Of a stretch of DNA of 64,000 bases, positions 23,579 through 35,274 are shown one piece after another. The position numbers and the translations under genes are program-made. Origin of the DNA: Heliopora coerulea (lineage: Eukaryota; Cnidaria; Anthozoa; Scleralcyonacea; Helioporidae); assembly GCA_030142905.1 (NCBI GenBank), contig JASJOG010000199.1, positions 421,001 through 485,000 on the forward strand. The letters are read 5' to 3'. Under the pieces are notes generated by a model, which had not been told where the DNA came from, did no database searches, and saw only the letters and a list, made by a program, of their open reading frames with translations. The first letter of the stretch is position 1; each line of letters begins with the position of its first letter.

Positions 23579-26500
23579 GCCGGCATTGATTCTATCTTTT
23601 AGCATCAAGCTTCCATTCTTAGGTGTGGTCAGTTGTTATTGTTTCTTCTATGGTTAAATGTTGGTCAATCTCGCGTACATCGTAAGCGAGATGATGAATT
23701 TGATGACTTGTATTCGCAGTCTCTGTGTTAATCCTAACCCTGTCTGACTAGTGAACTCTTTCCAATCTTGTAGATCAGCACGGCTCATGGGGCTGTTGCT
23801 CTTTTTCATCTTCTTCCAATTCCTCTGTTTTTTCTCCTGTGCGTCTCATAGTTTCGGTTTCTGCTTGTTTCAATTCCTCGACTTCTTGTTTTTGTTCTGA
23901 CTCGATATGTCATTTATATTGTTTCCTTGTGGCTAAAGTCGTTTTCTTTAAGTTGGACATCTCAGCGGAAAAACACATACCGTTTCGTTCTTTGACATCC
24001 TTCCGACGTCAAGCTGTTGTCAAAGAAGCGTATTTTCTTCCGTATTTTTTAAACTTTCGTCGGTCGTCGTCTGGCGCGGGTGGATAACCCATGCATCCCA
24101 ATACTCGTAGGTGGCTCACATCTGCTTTCTTTCTGCACCACCGCTAGTAGGGAGTTTTGTTGTACTTTGTCGCCGTCGTAGGCAGCCTTCGGCCAGTTGG
24201 CTTCCGTATAAGACAGGTTCGGCAACCCCACATACGCGATGATTGAATAAGCTGACTCACAGTTCGATTCGTCCATTCTACTACGCAGTGCTACTGAGGT
24301 GAATGTGGCACAGTAAACCCATGTCTCATTCCTTTTTTCCTTCAGATAATTCTGAAGCACTGTCGACAGGTTCTCGCCACCACTGATATGTTTGCAGAGT
24401 TGCCATCGTCACACCGGCATCATTCTTTGTTACAGTTTCAAACTGTTAATTTGAACTTATCAAGTACTTCGGACTTGTTTTTTATGAAATACGCAGGACA
24501 ACATTGATTGTGATCATCGGTAAACGAGTTTTTTTCTCGACCTATTCATTCACTATACTTTGGACCACACACGTCCACACACCAGTCATAATTTCCCCGT
24601 TAACCGAATCTCTAGTATAGCAGGAAACGGATTACGGTGCATCTGTCCTGCCCAACATTTTTCAGAAAATGATAGACCCGTTAGTACCTCTGCGGTAATA
24701 CCTAGTACAAGTTAATGCAAGCTCTTATTCAATGCATTTCTTCAGACGTAACTCATGCTGATGTGGCCTTGGTGTTGATTGCCATAAATCGATATTTTCA
24801 ATTGACGCTGCTGAAGGGGGTGCATCAGAGACGGCTGTACAATTTAACTGATACAATTTGTCCACAAGGAGCCCATATACTTGGCATTCCACTCTTATCT
24901 CTGATCCAACACTGACTGCGACCAAATCTCCCCTTGTTGCCTTCAAAAACTGCTGGCTGCACCGGAAACAGGTTGCACATGAGTTTAGGTGCGTACAATA
25001 CATCGTAGAATTCAGCTCCTTAGGGCGTTCTTCCCCGAAGAAACATGCTCATATGCACATTGCCAGGCCCCAGAACTTTCTTCGGCTCCTCGCATGACTT
25101 TACAAAATATACTATAGCGGTATTAATGGCCAATGTCCATAGCGCTTTCTGCAATTGTAACTGAAATTCAGTCGTTTTCTTGACGACGCTTCGTCTTTGA
25201 CTGTCTCAGAACCAACTGCTAAACTCAAAGACCAGTCGCCAATAGTAGAAGCGTTTTTATTTTCGAATTTCTAAGTAGTCTATTTATTCTCGTCTAGTTT
25301 GGCGACTGACCATTTCTACTCTATAATTGAAAAAAAAACATCAGCAAAACGAATGGTTTTGGTGTTAAGACTACCTCCTTATGAAGTGAAGGTCCACCGA
25401 TTCTCAGCGATATACAAATCAATATTTTTTTTACTTCAAAGTCACTCTGTACACATAACCTGAAAAAGGACTCAGATTTAACTAATTCTATTCCTTAGCA
25501 TTTCAACAGATTCCTTGTACTTCGGAAGTTAATGGGGCAAATAAACATGATTCTGAACTGCAGCAGAGTTCCGTTTCAATAATTTCTCCACTAACATGTC
25601 GACCGTGGTTGGACGTTTGAAATCCGTTTGGCTCTTTAGTTGTTTAGGCAATTACGTTTGACCGGTATTTTGCACCTCCCCTTCCACCTCCACTACAGTA
25701 ACGTGAACCTGTTCCTTATTTCTTTTATTTGGAATTTCTTGCTCATTTGTGTTAAAGTCTCATTTGCTGTGCTATTGCATTCATTATTTTTGATTAAATA
25801 TTCTCCAACAATACACGATAGTTAAACGGCAAAGTTACGAACATAGGGAGTTTGAAAATATATCCAAGTTGGATTTTTTCTTCATATAACTGCATAGCTC
25901 TTACTTCTGAAAATATGTATTTCTGAATTTGGCTTGACGGTGATTCAGATTTCAAGAACTAATTTGGATTTAACTGTTTTTAACTTCTGAAAAATTTTTT
26001 CTTGGTAACAAAGGAGGTCGTAGTTATATAAAATCTTCATAAACGATGGCCAGAAAGTAGTGGCATTTTTAAACCAAAATTCTACTTGATAACCAAATAA
26101 CTTCATGCTGGTCAAATAGTTGTTACGATTGCGACCATTTATGAGTGATATCGGGTTTCTGGCCCGGATGTCTTCTCTTTGCAGTTATATTCTGAATGGA
26201 CGTCGATTATTTTAGATGTTACTTTAATCTTTCTGTAAATGAACTGGCTCATGTATAATATGATGAAAAACCTGTGTTATATTAGCGTGTTATATTAGCG
26301 TTTTATCATGAGCAAGATTATGGCATTGCACGATTTCGCAAATATCTTTCATATTTTGTGCTATTTTGCTTATATTCAGCAGCTAGTGAACTTTGTTGAA
26401 ATAAAACAACGGACGTCGACCAAATTATTGATTGGGATTTTCGTATCGACGTGGCATCGACGTCGAAATTTTAACGCCGATTTGATTTGTGTTATTAACC

Positions 26501-26584
26501 TGTTATTCGACGTAGTTTCAACGTCGATGAACAAGGTCGAATCGAGATCTTAATTCTTACCCGCTGGGTTCATGATACCGAGGT
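23579..26584. other. No recognisable gene; several unassigned frames
   Basis: Minus-strand frames at 24049-24360 (103 aa, three Cys) and 24725-25003 (92 aa, six Cys) are the longest. They could be exons of a decayed secreted or receptor protein, but I cannot match them to a family. The + frame at 26308-26553 contains repeated ACGTCGA words (26448-26530) that look like a transposon end rather than coding sequence. Confidence 0.35.
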
Positions 26585-26589
26585 GGATC

Positions 26590-26630
26590 TAGACTAGTTC
26601 AACTAGTTTCCGCAAACTAGTCAACTTTTC
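26590..26630. repeat. Palindromic ACTAGT cluster at the left end of the element
   Basis: AACTAGTTTCCGCAAACTAG is an imperfect inverted repeat around CCGC and is preceded by a further ACTAGTTC. The motif recurs at 26814, 26866, 26916, 26970, 26980 and 26990. Confidence 0.6.
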
Positions 26631-26829
26631 GAAAGAATGAAAAATGTTGATTGGATTTTTTATTGCATGGAATATTAAAATGATATCATTTTTGTTTTTG
26701 CACAACATATTTACCCTGCTAAAATACTCTAGTACGTTAATTCTGTTCTAAGTTGCAGAATGTGCGTGTGTAAAGCGTTTAATCACACTGAAACGACTGG
26801 TTTCGTGGGGAAACTAGTCAAATTTTACT

Positions 26830-27015
26830 ATGATTGGCTGATTCTAATAATTCAATTAGAGTGAACTAGTTAAAGCCGCCTCCTATTGGCTAAAGGCGCC
26901 CAAGCAATTACAGTGAACTAGTCAAAACTGCCTGCTTTTGGCTAATCGCCTAAATCCCAATTAGAGCGAACTAGTCGTGAACTAGTCGTGAACTAGTGGA
27001 AAAGTATAAATAGAC
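26830..27015 (+). promoter_or_regulatory. Promoter-like block: repeated GAACTAGT, inverted CCAAT boxes, TATA box
   Basis: Three degenerate ~50-60 bp repeats each contain CAATTA-AG-GAACTAGT; the first two are followed by ATTGGCT or TTGGCT (inverted CCAAT boxes), and the third has GTGAACTAGTC doubled. TATAAATA follows at 27005-27012. The order (upstream repeats, CCAAT, TATA) is that of an RNA polymerase II promoter. A start site ~30 bp beyond the TATA would fall near 27035, downstream of the first ATG at 27016, so the ATG at 27046 is the more likely start. Confidence 0.5.
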
Positions 27016-27180
27016 ATGGCGTCGCAGAGGTTGCACATTTGTGGTATGGATGACTGTTTACCTAAGGAATTGGATTTGTTTATCGAGCGACGAACCGGTT
27101 TTAAGCTACATGAAAATTATATTTATTCACAACATCGGAAAAGCAGACCCACCGTGCGCCAAGCCGCACGTATTTCATAA
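27016..27180 (+). CDS. Small ORF (54 aa) directly below the TATA block
   Basis: ATG at 27016, a second in-frame ATG at 27046 (favoured if the TATA box is used), and TAA at 27178-27180. The peptide is charged and has no signal peptide or membrane segment. In another frame the sequence stays open from about 27130 to 27280 and ends near CTCAAGGTACAT, which could be a splice donor, so an indel may have split a longer exon. I do not recognise it. Confidence 0.3.
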   Translation: MASQRLHICGMDDCLPKELDLFIERRTGFKLHENYIYSQHRKSRPTVRQAARIS

Positions 27181-27394
27181 AGCGCCAGCCTGAAGCAATG
27201 CGGAAAGCTATGAAAGTTCAGAGTGGAATGGCCGACTCGTTACCCTTGGCTGGTTTACTCAAGGTACATTAATGAAGTCTTTTGTCGACCATGTTTTGGA
27301 AGTGCGTGTGGGAAGAGTGCCAGTTAGCTCAGTAGACGATTAGGAGCATCATTTACGTTGTGGACGGCTGCTAATTTTGCATTTGCCGCCTACC

Positions 27395-27905
27395 TGTCGA
27401 TCTGACGATGGACTAAGATAATTTTGAACTTCTTAACATTCCTGTTGGTCATTCTGCTGTTTGACTGAGCTGATTTTGGATTTGATAATCTTCGTGGTTG
27501 TTAACCTTCACCAGCACTAAGATTACCATGAATGGATTAAATTTCCTGCCTTCAATTTTGCTGCTGGACTAAAATGATTTTGTATTTCTCCGCCAACCTA
27601 ATTAATCTGCTGCTTGACTAAGATGATTTTGAGGTGATTTTGGATTTATTGGCCTTCCCACTTGTCAATCTGATGATAAACTAAGAGAATTTGGACTTAT
27701 TAACTTTCCTGTCGGCCTTTCTACTCCTGGACTGCGTTGAGTTTGGATTTATTAACTTGGCTGCTAGTTAGTATGCTGCTAAGTTAAGAAATCTTGATAA
27801 TCCTCTTACTTCGTCCCATTTTACTTCTAGAGGGACATAATTTTGAACTTACCATAATAACCATCTTGCCAGAGTAAGATGATTTTTAAGCTGGACGAAA
27901 ACAAT
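27395..27905. repeat. Degenerate minisatellite, ~60-70 bp period
   Basis: Words such as GGACTAAGATGATTTTG, GGATTTATTAAC and CTTCCTGTCGGTC recur in the same order about seven or eight times with strong divergence and variable spacing. It has no open frame and follows the small ORF inside the putative 2 kb element. Confidence 0.6.
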
Positions 27906-28634
27906 TTTTAGTCAATCAATCTTTCTGACATAAGGCATTCTGATATTATGGGGTTGGATTTTTTGATATTTAATGTATTCAGCGAAGGTGTGCGACCAAT
28001 TATTTATGTTTTGTCAAGGAAAACCAATTTTTCAAATATTTACCTTGAGCAAAATCTTCGTTTAATACCAACATATTTTATGAGGTTCTAACCCATAATG
28101 GTGCAAGGATACACATTAGAATATCATTCTGGCTTACTCCAGACAATTTCATTTGGTAAAGGGGATATCTGCTCCTTAATGGGTTGTTTATCAGGTAAAT
28201 AAGGACTTAAAGCGAAACAGGCAAGTAACATACCTGTAAAATAGTTGATGCAATAATTTACAGCCTGTCAGTGTACTACTATGCTTGTGACAGACTACTT
28301 TCATCACTTGCATGCCATACAGCTTTTTACTAAATGGCTTTTTATTTAATGGACCCTGTAATTGGTCTTAACTCTTCAACTCATTTGCACCAGATCACAA
28401 TACAATGTCCAGTATTTGTAATGATTTCAAAATGTCTTTCATGACAATAGGAAAACAAAAATAAATGAAATATGACTTTTAAAATTTTTATTCACAAAAT
28501 CTCAATGAAAAACAAAATTACAGTTTAGAGAAAACTTAAATTTTAAAAATTCTTTAATGGAAGCAGCCCCTAGCCCCCCCTCTCCTCATAGCATCTTTGG
28601 TATCCGGAAACTAGTCACATAATTTCCTAGATCC

Positions 28635-30795
28635 AGCCCTGATGATATGTGATAGATTGTGAGATCCGTACAAAATGAGAGGATAATCCTTGTGCGAAAA
28701 CGGGTGACCTTCGCTGAGGACCAAATCTTGAAGGGGTCTTAATCCATAACTTTGGCGTGAAACATCGCGGTGGTTACACGTGTTTGTTGATTAGAAAACT
28801 CGGACAAACACTGCAATATAACGGCTTTCTAACTAACGATGGTCGCCTGTAGAGGATGTTCTTGGAGAACGTTATAGAGCGTATGCGTTAGGTAATGAGA
28901 AATACAAATACAAATGAATAATTTTCTCTCTTATTTTGGGCATTAAGTTTAATTAACAGAAACTAGAGCGATGAATGCGAGCTTATCACCGATGTCATGA
29001 TCGATTTGTGTGTTTCACAGCTAGCTGCATGTAAGCTACCATTTTATTGGAAAAATACCTTTACCATAGTACAAATTACCGAGATTCTTCCCTCCGTCCA
29101 AGAAGTGCAGAAAACGTAAATAATACCAAATGTCGTACGATTGAAACTTTCAGTCATTGTAGCCGAAAGTGACGTAAAATAATTCTTTTAAACCTGATGT
29201 TTGCTTTATCGAATTATAACTGTGTTGATCGATTATATCAATCATTTAGTTCGGATCTGTTCCTAATCCAGCGGCAGCTATCGACCTTTTAATATTGGCT
29301 ACCGCTAACATGCCTGAAGTAAGAAAATTGAACGCGGCCGTAACCACTGATCTTTATGAGAACCAAACTCACGTATCGTCCTTGTCAGCTTGATAAGGTA
29401 TCATATTTCCCTGGAATGCAGTACCACTTTGAATATGTTGCGCATAAGAGAGTTTTGTTTACGCCTGTGCGTCATTCTTGGTGAAGCATTAGGGTAGAGA
29501 AAGTTTTGTAAACATACATTTTCACCATTTGCCTTAGTTGTGAGACAATCCTGGCTTTCCACCGTACCGTTGCCGGTAAAACGGAGATTACGTTAAGTCC
29601 GTTCGTAGCTACGCATGTAACTGGCCACGGCAGCGGTGACATGAGCTAACTTATCGTTCTTGTGCCTCTTTAAAATTGTTAATCGACGATAATATAAAGA
29701 ATACTTCATCTCCACTAACATTTCTTATGAGCAAGTGTGGACACCAACAAGACCCTCAAAGCAGCAATTGATGACACCAATCCTTTTTTGCAAAGGAATC
29801 ATTTTGCAATGTTTGTCCGAGTTTTCCAGTTAATTCATACGTTGCACCACCCGTTGCATTTCACATCAAAATGATGGATTGTTCAAATTCTAAAACACGA
29901 GCTGTATACTGGAAATACAGAGCAAAATGACAATGAAAAGGACTTTTTCCTTTAAAATTGCTAGAAATGAAGTTTCGGAGGCCCAAATAGTTCGAATTTT
30001 GATAGTAAAAAATGTTGGAGCTCCCTTAAATTCTGTTTAATTAATTAAGTTAGATTTTCCCTTGTAAAAGATCTCTTCACGGAGCTGCTCGATTGCTGCA
30101 GACTAGACTGGAGAAATGATGATAATGGCAAAATTAAGCAATCGTATATAAATGTTGAGAAATCGTGGTCTGTCTGGCCGGAAGCAAGAGATATTAATAT
30201 TATTTCAAAAATGGGTTTCTATCGCTCATATTTTTGTTGTATTTGACGTTGGGATCACCGAAGCATTTCTAGTCCAGGAAAGTAGATGGCATGGAAAAAA
30301 CGAAGCAAAAATTTAACAGAAGATCCGAGCTAGCCGGTTAAATTACTTTACACTGCATGCGTTTTGTTTCCTGAAGATAGTGCTCTTCGTTCCTTGTTTG
30401 CTTTTTTGTCTTGCTCCACGTTCACTTCAAGTAAACACCCGACTCTTTACCCTTTAAATTTTTTTAAAGAAATACAATGTTAATAATCAGTAAACCTAAT
30501 TTTCTTTCGATTACGATTGCATAGAAGTCGTAATCTTATGCCTTACGTAGAATTTTTGAGTTAAAAAAATTTATTCTTGTTTGGGAGGGAAAAAAATTTC
30601 TCATATTTAATGTATAGTAAATTAAGAGAAGTGTCAAATTTTGCCTTGGTTAACATTGTCGTTTCCGTAAAAATGTTAGAAATAGCTGGGGTTCTCTCTG
30701 AAATGTGAAAGTTCTTTTCCAATTTTTCGGTGTTTACCCAAATCTGGCACAACTGGTGGCTTTAGATTCTAATTTTAAATTTTTTAACCTTACAG
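28635..30795. other. No recognisable gene
   Basis: I see no long frame, repeat or RNA gene here. If the Rab-like exon below belongs to a live gene, its upstream exons (with the P-loop and switch regions) should lie in or before this stretch, but I could not find a GXXXXGK(S/T) coding segment. Confidence 0.4.
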
Positions 30796-31082
30796 TTTCA
30801 TTACTAGTGGAATCTTCGTTTATGATATCACTAATGAACAGTCATTCCTTGACATCTGTTGGCCTATTCAAGATTGTCTACGTGTAGATCTTAATGAAAA
30901 GATGCTCATTGTTGGGAACAAATCCGACTTAGAGGATCAAGGAAAAGTAAATGTTAATGAGGTGAAGACGTTTGCCCAGAAAAATAATGTAAGACATATC
31001 TCGTGTGATGCCAAAGAAGGTATCACCGTTGAACTGGCCTTCTATAAACTTTTGGAAGATGTTTTAAAAGACATCGACAAAG
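30796..31082 (+). CDS. Internal exon of a Rab/Ras-like small GTPase
   Basis: The exon is bounded by a pyrimidine-rich CCTTACAG acceptor and an AAAG/GTGAGT donor; it is 287 nt (one base, 95 codons, one base) and open throughout. It encodes the second half of a small GTPase: FVYDITNEQSF (strand 4 and helix 3 of Rab proteins), the guanine-specificity motif NKSD in MLIVGNKSDL (G4), and ISCDAKEG, a variant of the SAK loop (G5), then the last helix LAFYKLLEDVL. The P-loop, switches and any C-terminal prenylation cysteines would be in other exons, which I do not see. It may be part of a spread-out live gene or an orphan duplicated exon. The frame is intact, which argues against long decay. Confidence 0.65.
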
Positions 31083-32599
31083 GTGAGTATTTTGATAGCA
31101 ATGTAACAGCATCAATCTTTGTTCATCGAGTCTGGTAAACACCAGTAAAGCGAGCACAAGCACGAGAGGTAAGCAGTCAATTACAGAATTTAAGCAGGTA
31201 TTCCTCGAGGACGACACAAGGCTAAGCCCAAGCAAACAAAATAAATGCAAGCACATGCGTGAAATAAGCGTACTTCTACCTGCGGTTGTTTCAGCCCTGG
31301 TTGACACGTTACATTTTAATAGTGTTTGCCCTCACATCGCTTCTATAAACCAGGTTTTAAGTAGGGTGGTCCACTGGGCTCTTTTTCTGGGTTAGTCGTA
31401 TGACTTTTGTGTGTCTATGGAAATAAATACACTAATAGATTCACAAAGCCACAATCTTTTTTTGACAATTTACCAGGTCTGGTTATTAAGTCGCAAAAAC
31501 TCTCCTTCCGAAAACATTTACTGGTCCATAGTCTACTGAAGTGAAAACCGTAATTTTTTTTTCAGAATTTAAGTTTTGTCTGTTTTGTGATTTGTTATTA
31601 TTTAATTGCACTTCTCGCGTGATCGCTAAACAGATAGGTAAACACATACAAAAACAATCAAACACTGTCTTCCAATTTAAATATCGTAGATGATATCACG
31701 CACGAATAACTCGCAAAGTACCAAATTCGATGCTCATCATGTTGCCCTTTTTGATTAAAAATAATCAATTTATGAAGAAGGAACGCTACTGTACATGTAA
31801 CCTTAAATCTGGTTATTAGTTGATTTGTGCAATGGAACTATAATGGCAGGAACGTAGTAGAGTTGCGTGCCGACCAAGTAACGATCACACTCTTTCCAAC
31901 GGGTCAAAATCTGTCTTCATTTCCCTCAATGTCTTTTTTATGCTATTTTACCACGTTCGTTTTACATATTTTCATTTCCTGCTTACTGACAAGGTAAAGT
32001 GCTTAATATCGTTATTTTTACAACTGAATCAAAATGTATTGTCTGTCCAGGAAGGAACAGAGTAACAATCTACGTACGTTCTATAAAGAAATTAAAATAC
32101 CTTAAACCCAGTAACTAAAGCATTAAATCCTAAGTCATGAAACTCAAAAGACACGAAGCTAATAACATGCGTCAGTCACGAAATTGATAACATGCGATAT
32201 ACCTGTTCATACCTGTCGCAGCCTTTCCCATCTTAGGTTTTTGTCCCGAAATCTTTACTATTACACTTAACTTTATAGTGGTTGTATGAGCAGCATTCTG
32301 GTGGACGTATAACTTGCGGAAGATTAGCAAGTCGTGGCCGGGCTTAACCATTGGGCCTGTTGGGGAGTGCGGGTATATCTGGATGTTGTGGCAAACTGTG
32401 AACCACGTTGAAATGTCCCGATTCATGCTGACGAACCTCTGTCCGTCCCCCGATCAGGAGAAACGTGACACGACTTAAGATGGTTGTGGTAAACGACCAT
32501 GTTTTCGCCTACTGGTGATCAGACTTGATCGTTGATGCCTAACTTGTTGACTACACGATAGGGCCCTATGTCGTGGATCTTTATCCACGGCTGTCTCAA
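31083..32599. other. No recognisable gene
   Basis: No convincing exon follows the Rab-like exon here. The 94-aa and 84-aa minus-strand frames (31023-31307, 32172-32426) overlap exon or repeat sequence and match nothing I know. Confidence 0.4.
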
Positions 32600-33310
32600 T
32601 AACAACAATCAAGCGATGAGCGTAATTGGATGGCCAATTGTCCACCAGAATTCAAACCGCTTTTCTTCCGCCGTTATGTAGATGATTGTTTTGCTGTTTT
32701 TCGTTCTCCTGATCACGTTCGACCTTATCGTGAACATCTAAACTCACAACATCCCAACATTTCCTTCACTCGCGAGTTGGAGAATAATTCAACTCTCCCC
32801 TTTCTGGAGGTCCTGATCGATCGCTCGGACGGGTTTTAAACTTTCTGTTTACAGAAAGCCCAGTTTCACCAGTTTATTCACAAATTTTGACAGTCTGATC
32901 CCTATATCTAATAAACGTAATCTGGTTTATAATTTACATAATCGTTATTTTAAAATCTGTTCTTCTTACTACCTCTTTCATTCCGAGTTACTTAACCTAG
33001 AAAAACTTCTCAACAATGGATATCCTGAAATTTTACTTGACCGCTGCATTAGAGTTTTTGTCGATAAACTGTTCAGTCCGCCCACGCGAAATTCAAACAT
33101 CCCTGATAAAACTGTCCAACTATTTTCTCCCTTTCACAGGTTCACACTCTACAAATCCCAATTCAAATTGCGAAATTATGTTCCTCTGCTTTCCCACACG
33201 TTATCGTACGTCTCATCTTTCAGTTAGACAGACGACTATCAGGTTTCTTTTCCTTCAAAGACCGAAATCCCAAGTCGATGAGATCGCGTATCACATCCTG
33301 TTTGTCCATT
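32600..33310 (+). mobile_element. Penelope-like element remnant, RT 3' half
   Basis: A + frame from 32630 shows the PLE reverse transcriptase core FFRRYVDDCFAVF (YVDD box), then the PLE-typical NSQHPNISFTRE and TLPFLEVLIDR. A frameshift near 32837 moves the protein to the next frame, where it continues with VYRKP, FTNFDSLIP, HSELLNLEKLLNNGYP and, after another shift, FSFKDRNPKSMRS near 33240. The GIY-YIG endonuclease that follows in canonical PLEs is missing. The element is dead and is unrelated in position to the PLE fragment at 20.9 kb, which supplies the other half. Confidence 0.8.
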
Positions 33311-33689
33311 TTTTTTCTTAATATAGTTTGTCCCTAGCGCTTGATCTTAAGCTGCCATCATCATCCCCTCGGTTTCTTGTTTCACTGTCCCTTCTTTCAA
33401 CCAATTCCTGCGATCCTAGTCCTTAATTTCTTCAGTTGTTCTCTCAAATTGACTGTGTAATGCCTTCTCCCTATATTCTCTATTTCGCTCATATTGCTAT
33501 TATTATTATGGTTTTATTTAGCCAGTTCATATTCTGGCCATTATTCCCTCCCACCAAATATTGCTGGGAGGTAAGCGAGGTACACGTGTTCCCATTGGTT
33601 CACATCAAGGCTGACGCGCTTCGACTGCACGTTCACTACTCTGGCTGTAGCACTCCATCAAACACTTTACCAGTTATTGTTTCCCCTCA

Positions 33690-34042
33690 GAGAGCCCCGT
33701 CCGCTGCATTGTACTGATTATCCTAATTACACTGTCCTCATCTCCAATAATCTTCCTCACTACTCTGGCACCACCTCCCAGTCATCCAATTATTACCGGC
33801 ACCACTTCCACTCTGTACCTTCTCTTTTTTCTGGTTTCGAATGCCAGCTGCCGATACTTCTGTGACTTCGTTCTCGTCGCTTCCTTGATGTTCTGCTCTT
33901 GAGCGCGTAACATATCTACTAACCAGATCTTCCTCGCTTTCTCGTACTCTAATGTCAAGTCTGGTCTGCGTGCAGAGCTGGTCTTTCTCATCCTATGCTC
34001 CTCCTCCTCCTCCCCCTCCTCATTATTATTATTACAATTCAC
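33690..34042 (-). mobile_element. LINE remnant with restriction-like endonuclease (copy 1)
   Basis: The minus-strand frame contains RRPDLTLE, IWLVDM, SQKYRQLAFETR and VVPVIIG, the order and spacing of the RLE domain at the C-terminus of R2/R4/Dong-type non-LTR elements. A stop replaces the next Ala, but the frame continues with LGGGA to about 33690. The upstream RT is absent; an Asn/Glu low-complexity run from a microsatellite precedes the domain. Confidence 0.6.
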
Positions 34043-34173
34043 ACAGCACCCAGTTAAGGATATTATTATTATTCATATATTTGACTGTATGTATACTTGT
34101 CCAAACACCGGGTCACCGCCGGGGTCCAAGAGTGAGAGTGCTCTAGAAGTCTATTCTCCAGTTGGACCAATTT

Positions 34174-34650
34174 TCATGTTCTTATAGATAATGTTTTTCT
34201 AAGTATATGTGCAGTACCAATAAGAGTGATCTTCTGCAGTTCTTGAAGCTTGCTATTTCCCGGAATTCTCTCGACATTCCTACTAGTTCCCTTTCGGATC
34301 ATTCCTAGTGCGCCCATGATGACTGGTATCGTTGTTGTGTTTAGATGCCACATCCTGGTGATCTCAATTTCCAGGTCTTTATATTTCTGAAGTTTATCAT
34401 ATTCTTTAGTCGAAATGTTGCTATCACAGGGAACTGTAATGTCAATAATTTGACATGTCCTTGCTTTGAAATCTTTGATAACAATGTCTGGTTTATTGGC
34501 CGTGGTGGTACGGTCTGTGTGAACTGTGAAGTCCCAAAGAATTGTCACATCTTTTCCATTGGTGACCTCTGCAGGATGATGGTCGTACCATTTCTTAGGG
34601 ACTTTGATGTTGTAATGCTTGCTCACATTCCAGTGGATGTATTGGCCTAA
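34174..34650 (-). mobile_element. LINE remnant with restriction-like endonuclease (copy 2)
   Basis: Below the microsatellite the minus frame reads KVPKKWYDH, LWDFTVHTDR, KPDIVIKDFKARTCQIIDI, KYKDLEIEITRMW, IPVIMGALG and, at the end, KITLIGTAHILRKTLS. This is the C-terminal region of an R4/Dong-like LINE, including the PD...D-type nuclease core. It is intact to its stop at 34174 but has no RT in front: the frame enters straight from the ATT/ATC repeat. It is a different family from copy 1. Confidence 0.7.
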
Positions 34651-34651
34651 A

Positions 34652-34654
34652 CGA

Positions 34655-34697
<43 letters not shown>

Positions 34698-34925
34698 CAT
34701 TATTATTATTAATAATGATTATTATTATTATTATCATTATTATTATTATCATTATTATTATTATCATTATTATTATTATCATTATTATTATTATCATTAT
34801 TATTATTATCATTATTATTATTATCATTATTATTATTATCATTATTATTATTATCATTATTATTATTATAATTATTATTATTATAATTGTTATTATTATA
34901 ATTATTATTATTATAATTATTATCT
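34652..34925. repeat. Long ATT/ATC microsatellite
   Basis: About 270 bp of TTA repeats, organised from ~34720 to 34858 as a higher-order 15-bp unit (four TTA-type triplets and one TCA) repeated about nine times, then TTATAA variants. It creates spurious poly-Ile and poly-Asn frames on both strands. Confidence 0.95.
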
Positions 34926-34929
34926 GGTT

Positions 34930-35274
34930 TTAATTTATAAACCAAAAAGCTTTCTCTTACAGTTGGTTTACTTTTTACATGTTTTAGACAAACTAAAACT
35001 ACTTTTATTCAATCATACATACATTGAGAAAAATTTACATAATAGTTACCATAATTGTCAACTAACACTTATAATGAATCAAAATTTATTTAAAAATATA
35101 AAAATCTAATATAAAAATAATAATAATGATAATTATTATTATTAGTAGTATTTTCATTATTATTAAAATAACAAATTTATTGCCCTTGACACAGTACCAA
35201 AAATTCAGAAACTTATGATAAATTAAAAGTTATTAAGAGATATAAAAATCATTAAAATCATTAAAATTATGTGA
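34930..35274. other. AT-rich spacer with short ATT/AAT runs
   Basis: No gene. AATAATAATAATGAT and TTATTATTATTAG runs near 35115-35165 suggest decayed microsatellite. Confidence 0.5.

Larger units (their letters stand above)
26585..28634. mobile_element. Possible ~2 kb element with imperfect inverted ends
   Basis: The left end reads GGATCTAG followed within 30 bp by ACTAGTTTCCG. The right end (28595-28634), read on the other strand, is GGATCTAG followed by ACTAGTTTCCGG. Inside lie many more ACTAGT words, a promoter-like block, a 54-codon frame and a degenerate minisatellite. I find no clear target-site duplication and no transposase, so this could be a non-autonomous element, a solo terminal repeat or two unrelated repeat ends. 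Confidence 0.4.

Noticed and set aside
34619..34933. Poly-Ile and poly-Asn frames
   Set aside because: Direct translation of the ATT/ATC microsatellite.
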